Shown piece by piece: positions 56,801 through 64,000 of a DNA stretch of 64,000 nucleotides (its first letter is position 1; every line of letters starts with the position of its first letter). The stretch spans positions 573,001 through 637,000 of the forward strand of contig WHVY01000002.1 of the NCBI GenBank assembly GCA_022266195.1, read 5' to 3'. The position numbers and the translations under genes are program-made. The notes under the pieces are model-generated. The model was not told the origin of the DNA. It did no database searches and was given only the letters and a program-made list of their open reading frames with translations. The stretch comes from Tetranychus cinnabarinus. Lineage: Eukaryota; Arthropoda; Arachnida; Trombidiformes; Tetranychidae.

Positions 56801-59800
56801 AAAAACCGAAGCCATTAATTTACGCGAAATGAATGCAAAAGAAAACGTGAAATTCTGTTGTTCCCTGAAAAGAGCAAAGCAAACATGTTATCTGATTATT
56901 GGCTCAAGACTCACCCTTGTACCAAAACACATATTAGTTGAAATAATTACTCAAAAATAACTTGAACTTTATTTCCGGTTCAAGTGCAGTGAGAATAGAA
57001 AAACAAAGAAAATATTGAATCAACAACATTATTTTAATGTATTAATAATAATGATTATTGAAGGATGACGAGATGCAAAACAGAAAAAAAAGTTATCATT
57101 CGAATTCACTTTTTCTTCTTCTTCTTCTCTTTCTCGGTTTATAAAGCATTTTCCCATTAGATTCCTAGCAAGTGGCCAAGTTATCATCCAGTTACATCAC
57201 AACTCCCAGTCGTAGGCTATCATTATCATTATTATCTCTGTTCGAAGGAAAAGGTTGAAATCGAAGAAAAGAAAGGGAAGAAGAGAAAAAAATTGTAAAG
57301 TTGAACTCTGAAGATAGTAATTCTCACAAGGAGAATGCTCATTCCCTGTCCTATCTCGAACTATACTGTGATAATAATGACGAGTATGATGATGATGATG
57401 ATAAAACTCCCTCTGAACTTAGCAAAATATAAAAAGATTGTTGAATCAGTTATTCATGAAAAACCTTTCCTGTTAACAAGTTTGTAACTCAACTTGGTTT
57501 GCCAGTGAAACATTCATTGTGATCGAAAGATAAAACAATTAGTGATTTCAGTTGATTCAGATAAATTGTGTGAGTATTTTTAATCACTTTAATCTTGTTT
57601 CTCTCAACCTTTCAAGTTTTCATTTTAAATTGAAATCGATTTTGATTTGATACAAAGAATTTATTTCTCATTAATTTTTCCGTTTTATCCATTAACGATT
57701 CTCATTCAACTTTCTCATGATTCTAATGTTCTGTGTCTTCCCTTTGGATAATTACAGAGATACAAAGTTGGCTGATAAAGTTATCCCAAAATTGTTGATA
57801 AAATCTTTTGCCTTTAAACCTACAATTTAAGGTAAGTTGATAAAGTTTCATTTTTCATCGGAAACTACATTCCATTGAACTAAGTCTTCAATTGAATTTC
57901 CCGCATTTCCAGATTTCTTTTCATGTTTGCGCTTCCGTTCATGATATTGATTCAATTTAATTCAGTCTTTATTCACACCAAGCTTTGTTCTGAAGAAAAT
58001 AAAAGAGAGAAGAAAAGAATAGAGAACAAAAAAAGTTTCTTCTTTCTCAAGAACAACTTTTTACCTGATAATAACTCAAAGAAATTCTGATATTTTTGAC
58101 ATTCTTCATTTCATCATGTCAATCAGATTGAGAATTCATTTTTTTCCTATTTCGCCATTTTCTCAATTTATACTTCAGCATCTATCAACCTTTCAATTTC
58201 ATTGAGAATTTTTTTCTTCGTTCCAACGAAATCGCTCAATTTTCCAAATCTTCCAAGATTTGGTCAAATAAATCAAATTAATTGAGTGAAAAAAACAAGA
58301 AAAAATGAAAATCGAATTAATCATGACAATTTCATTCTTCATTCCGATTGAAATTTGCATGCAACGAATGACCCAAAGCGAAAAGCTGAACCTATAACTT
58401 GGAGTGAAAAAAATGATAACTCTAAAGTTGGCAATAAAACATTATCTATATTGAGATTGGGATAAAAAAAGCATTTCTTCGTCAACATTTATTAGCAAAC
58501 TAGACTCATCAAAAGATTTAAATATAAGTTTATCAACAGGGAATTGATGGGAATTTTGGTTTGAATAAAAGTGGATGAAAAAACTAAAGAAACAAAATCC
58601 GATTAAAGCGACTCTTGAACTGTTAATCTCATTAATCTCAATTCATTTCATTCCAATAATTATCGTTACATTGAATTCTGTGAAACGGAAAGCGTAAAAA
58701 GATAAAAAACAAGAAACAGTTTATGATCAACAAGTAATGCTGATTGTTTCTAATTAGTCTTTCGATTGTCAAGAGACTTTGATTTCTTACGGATGTTAGT
58801 TGACTTTATTTAATCAACTCGACACCTTTCCTTGTTGACCAACTTGCAATCAATTTGTAAATAGATTCAACTAATTATCATCAATCTAATTAACTGCATT
58901 CAGAGAAACTTGAACTTCTAAACGTAATAATTTGTTGGAAACATTTCATTAAGGTTTTACTTGGAATAGTTTTTGTTACATTTTGAGTTAAAAATTGAAA
59001 ATTTTGGGTTCAATGGGTTGAAGTTTGATTTAAAACGCAATCTTCTTCGCCTTTTGTGTCATTCAATTTGCTTCTATTTATTCATTTGAACGAATCGCTT
59101 CCATTTTAGTAAACATTTTGTTATTAATCAACTTTATTGTTCATCATTTACACCATTTTCCCTGAAAATTGCGTTTCTTTCAAATGTAACAGAAAAAAAG
59201 ATAAGATCTTTTGATTGTTCATTTTAATTGAAATCACAATTTTTGACGATTTCCATTGAAACACAATTTATTCATGACTATCATGATCAACGTCTCTTTC
59301 CATCTGCTTTGTGTTTGCAGTAAATTGGTGAAAAGATCATCAACTGAAAATGTTATGACAGTTCAATTTTCATCTCCATTCTTTAACCTTTTCAAACTAA
59401 GTGCAAACTTTAGACTTTAAATTTTTTATGATCGCTAATGAATTCAAATTGATACCATTCGTTGTGCTTCACCGTGAAACCTCTTATTCATTGGCCAAAA
59501 ATCCAAGTGCAAACTCGGCTAAACACTTTTTATTATTGACTTTTGAACTGCCAAAATTATTATCGAAATAAACTTATCAAAACTATTCAATCCAATATAA
59601 ATTAGATAAAAGTAAAGTGCATCTTAAGCATTTATTTCTTGGCTTACATTGTCTCGCATATGCAGTATCGCGTATGCAGCAGAAAGGCTTAAACTTAATG
59701 CCTGTGGCTACAGTAAATCAACACTTAGAACCATCAAGTTTCAATATCATTATTTGTGAAAAGCAAATGCTAAACAAAATCCAACATTAAAGTTCATTTT

Positions 59801-62800
59801 AATTCAATCCAATTTTTGGAAACTTAAAAGAATCAAATTCCAATATTGGAACGTCAAAGGAAGATATTAAATTTGCATCCATTATTGAGTTTTATCATGT
59901 TTCAGACATACTTTTTGAGTCTTAATTTTCCATGAAATTGCGAAAAGAGTTTTCAACTTTTAAGTCAATTAAATGTTGAAAATCTTATCTCGAGTTGAAC
60001 CTAAATGAAGCAGAAAATTGAAACAAAACAACAAAAAAACTGCGAAATTGGATCAAAAGGAATCGATAAAGTTGATTATATTTAGTAATGAAGTTCAACA
60101 AGTTGCAAGAGTCAATTTAATAACATTTTACTTGTTTTACCAGCGAAACAATTGAATTGAGTGAGAATAATTTCCATCGAAACTTTGATTGATTAAGATG
60201 CGACGATATTAATGATGATGCAAATTAATGGTAAAATGTATTGTGTAAGCTGTCGACTATCATTGATACCAATCAAGAGTAAACGTCTCAACATGATTTA
60301 ATCAATAAAATTGATTTCCACTTGAGATTTGAATTGATGATATTTTTCAGACGCTTTTACCTTCAACAGCAAGTTGGAGGGAAAACAGTTGTTGGATTAA
60401 ATCAAGGTTAATCTAATTGATAATCCTTGACTTTTCATGTTGGACAAACAAAAAAATTATCAGATTCAATCTCATGTAAATGTGATTATTGAATGAGCCA
60501 AAGAGCGACAAGGACGAAACATGGAAAACAAATTGATTCAATTTTTACTCATTTGTCACCATCAATTGTAGCTCAATGAGCAAATGTAAATTTCGCCCTT
60601 GTAATGAGTTCGATCGTTGAACATTGAGTGATGTTCAAGTGTTCAGTTGAACGTCCACATTTTGGAAAATACTTTTTTCTCTTCTCATAAATTGCAAATG
60701 GATTGAGAAAATGAAATATTTCAAGTAATCTTAATTGAATTACCAGCCTATTAACAATGGAAAAGTAAAATTAGATAAAAGTATTTTTGATGAAAGTTTT
60801 CACAAAAAGCCAATCAACAGTACAAAGTGTTGTAATTGAAAGAGCAACAGTTTGAAGGGAAAAAACATTTCACTCAACAGTTGAGACTAAAATCAATAAA
60901 GATGCTAACTCGATTGACTATGATATGTGAAGAGAATGGCGAAAAGGCAGTTTTATAATATCGATAAATTTTGCCTCCCAGTTACAGTAATCATTTTGTC
61001 TCTCTTTACATCTTGAAATGTTTACTCTTGCAATAAATTTACTTGAAATGGTCAATTGCTTTTTTCGTCTTTTGTCTTTTCCTGCTTCTCCAACCTTTCA
61101 AAAGTCTCGCCAATTTGTATATTCGTCCAATTTCATCCTGAAAATGATCAATTATCCAGTTAACCAAACCAAATTTAACCCAATTTCGTCTCACATTCTG
61201 GACAAAATCGACTGTTGACAAAATTATTGTCACATTTAGGTTATTGATTGAGAAAAGAAAATTTTCACCAAAAATTTATCCAAAAAAAGCAACAATTTGC
61301 CATTTGACAGGTCACAAGTAAAAGGGACAAAGTAAACAAAGGCTGACCTTTTTGTCTAATGATTACAAGGTAACCAGGACTTCATGATATCAATTGACAT
61401 TGTATTCATTTGCAGGGAAAATAGTTTTACATTGTCATTACTGTTGACTCAACGTTTTTCAGAGTTGATCATAAAGATGATGATGATGATCCAAGTGAAG
61501 CTCGAGACCAACACAATGGCCATAATCATATTATCCTCGTTAACATTTTTACCTTAATCTCTACGGAAATTAGATTGAAAAGAGATTAATTTGGATATTG
61601 AAATGTTGATTGGAAATGATGATCAACTTGATGGAAACAATCACAACTCGATACATTTTTCCTTCTCTCTTCATCATTCAACCTGTTTACCTGGATACAA
61701 CTTTCAATCATGATAATCATTGCCTTGCTTCAATAATTAATGTAAACATCATTAATCCATTCCATTGTTGCCCATTTACTTGATTATTGTTGATGGTTAA
61801 CCAGGTTAAACCCTTTAACGTAAATAGATGATACAAAAAAACAGAGTTAACATTATCATAACAAGATCATTACTAAGCCTCATTTGCTTATCAGTTTTAG
61901 CATTTCCTTTTTTTCGGTGTTTTTCATCATATTTACCTTCAAAAATGATTCATTTCATTATTTCGCTTTTTTTTCCTCTTCGCCTTCGCCTTCCAAGAAC
62001 AAGAATACACCTTTTCATCATGAAAGGATAACTTTTTTGCCTCCAGAGCTTTGGTTTTACAATATTACTTCATTTACAAGGAATAACATCATTAAGAATT
62101 ATCATTAGTTTTCATAAGAGATTTGTTAACAGTTAACATTAACGTTATTTGCATTAATTTATTGTTCACCGTTAGTTGGGATTCTCATCAACTCTTATCA
62201 TCGTTACATTTTAATATTAAAAAATAATTATTCTCAGTTCATCTGCTTACAATGAGAAATTGTTGTTTCTTACGGACAAAACGTCTACAGAGTTAATTAA
62301 CAATCTTGCTTCAAATGCTATTATTTTATATTAGCTCAATGTGTGTATCAAAAATTGAAATAAATGGTTTGGTGTTACATTCAACTCTTCATTAACACGA
62401 TTTCATTAGCTTTGGGTTAAGCTTGTTATTCAATAATTATGCAATTTAAATGTCACCCTGAATTCATGATTATCAATGGTTATTCAACAAATGCAAGGGA
62501 TTGAAAGGTTTCATCGGAAAAGGTCAATGTTTTGTCATTTCAAGTTTACAGAATTTGAGATTCGTCTTCGGTTTTGCTTCGTTTTTGAAGATTACATGTT
62601 TGCTGAATATCATGTTGAATCATTATGAGCTGATCAACATGAAAGGTTTATAAACAGATGACTTTGAGCTGAGTAAACAGAAAAATTGAAATGCAATCAA
62701 GGATGAAAAATTGTTGAGGGAATCGCATTTTAATTGAACCTTAAGTCTAATCAGATGAATTGCACTTAAATGATCCATTTCAAGATTCTAAGTAATCGGA

Positions 62801-64000
62801 GAATCTAATCAGATTTTAACATGCAATGAAATTTCATCTTTAAATTGCTAGGTTATGCTAAGAAGGCGAAATGCTTAAGAAAAGAAAAGTTAATTCGCTC
62901 GATTTTGCAAAGAACATTTTAAAACATTTTTCTTCTTATAATTAATGTTATTTTTGTTGATCAGATAATGAACTAATTCAGTTAGCAGTCAAATTGCACT
63001 TTGGACAAGTTATAAGTTAATCAAAATCTGGAAGGTTCCATTCGAGCTCAGCATGAAATGTGGAAACTTGAAATGTTATAACTTATAAGCAACTAAACAG
63101 ATGAGAAAACATTAACTACTTTAAGAACTTTTTTTCCTTCTTTCATGACAACTCGATTGTTGTCAACACGACAGTCAATAAAAATATTTCAACTTCAAGT
63201 TATGGTATAAGTTTGGGTCAATCAAAGTGGTCAAAATGTAAAATTGAAAGGATTGAAATGAAAGGAAATGCAACTGTTTCCAGAGAAACTGAATGAGACG
63301 AGATTTTTTACTTTTGCTTTTATAGACGAGAACAAAATGGAATGGAAAGATTCTTGAAATATCATTTTGTTGAACATTTTTCAGCATTAAATCTACTTCA
63401 AGTGATAATTTTCTTCTTCTTTTCTCTTTTCCTGTGTTATTCGTTTTCACAACTGAACAAGTTTACACAGACAGTAAAAATGATGATTTCAAGTTGTAAG
63501 TTGATATTAGTTTTGAAATAAAGTTGAATAAGAAAATTTTTGATATATAAATGTATTATTTTACTGGGTTAACTCATTGTTTTCCTCTTGTTTCATAAGA
63601 ATATAAGAATTGAAACAATTTTTTGAAGAAACTTTCAGTTTAAACTTTGATATTTGGCGATTGAAAGAAGTGAAATGAAAGAATAATGAAGAAAAGAAAT
63701 AAAAAACTTTACGTTTTCATCACGTTAATGGGTATATTATGATTAACTTTTGCTCTTCTTAAAGATGAACACTTTTGGTGCCGTTAATTGTACATCAAGG
63801 GAACACTTTTTGCTCTTCTTTTCACCGAGTTTCATAAATTACGTTAAATTGCTTGGTTAGTTGATTTATTTGACACTGTAAAGTATTAATACAATCAGTG
63901 CAGGCAATCATTCAATTGAGAGAAGGCCAGAAAACGATGAAAATTGTTAATTGTTCAATTGCTATCATTTCTTTTCTGGTTAACCATATATCATGAAAAC
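53806..64000. other. Ten-kilobase stretch without supported genes
   Basis: AT-rich throughout, with short unconnected open frames only. Simple repeats: a TTC/CTT run near 57109-57130, a GAT run near 57386-57403 and another near 61476-61491. Two exon-like non-coding segments near 57450-57831 could be the 5' UTR of a plus-strand gene whose coding part lies beyond the window. No tRNA or known microRNA was recognised. Confidence 0.5.
57758..57831 (+). other. Possible non-coding (5' UTR) exon
   Basis: 74 bases between a good acceptor (GGATAATTACAG) and a strong donor (AAG|GTAAGTTGA), with stops in the readable frames. A second donor-like site (GTGAGT) at 57570 could end a preceding first exon. 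Confidence 0.25.

Noticed and set aside
59655..59690. CGCATATGC / CGCGTATGC near-palindrome
   Set aside because: Arms are mismatched and direct rather than inverted overall; no hairpin of microRNA type.
53806..64000. Frames at 54561, 56014, 56772, 61018, 61828, 61884 and 63175
   Set aside because: All are short with low-complexity AT-driven composition, no recognisable domains and no consistent splice sites.

Overview
The window looks like a compact, AT-rich arthropod nuclear genome. Every confident gene is an animal-type gene with canonical GT-AG introns, many only about 45-150 bases long. The gene set (thiamine pyrophosphokinase, ASNSD1, phosphatase inhibitor-2, HAPSTR1, a plexin-domain membrane protein, YME1L, a tetraspanin, CKS1) and the short introns would suit a chelicerate such as a spider mite. 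That placement is inference: no lineage-diagnostic sequence was searched.

Layout. Bases 1-21855 are a dense housekeeping block: a partial COX14-like gene (-), TPK1 (+), ASNSD1 (-), PPP1R2 (+), a single-LIM protein (-), HAPSTR1 (-), a full six-exon PLXDC-type receptor (-), YME1L1 (+) and a tetraspanin (-). ASNSD1 and PPP1R2 share a divergent promoter with three TATCGATA sites.

Bases 24000-39500 are a lineage-specific duplication zone. Six plus-strand copies (A-F) derive from the PLXDC gene. They keep the nidogen-like ectodomain and, in most, the PSI exon, but have lost the transmembrane/cytoplasmic exon and gained a new signal peptide. That signal peptide appears to have been built partly from the polypyrimidine tract of the parent's intron 2. 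Copies A, B and E read as complete secreted proteins. C and D carry frameshifts, and F is a rearranged chimera. Interleaved on the minus strand are two intact copies and one fragment of an unrecognised intronless coiled-coil/C2H2-like nuclear protein. Shared upstream modules, TATA boxes and a 133-bp inverted-repeat element show that the zone grew by repeated unequal exchange.

Bases 39977-43680 encode a 1204-residue secreted protein made of about fifteen degenerate repeats with recurring ITG and INGI motifs. CKS1 follows (-). From 45377 on there is a 314-bp TA-flanked inverted-repeat element, then a 5-kb Ty3/gypsy retrotransposon (48794-53800, minus orientation). It has identical 372-bp LTRs, a 5-bp target duplication and an intact 1411-codon gag-pol frame. 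The retrotransposon carries a 13-bp palindromic minisatellite in its LTRs and in three inter-domain linkers of its polyprotein. Bases 53806-64000 hold no coding region I can support; two exon-like non-coding segments near 57450-57831 are the only gene-like signal.
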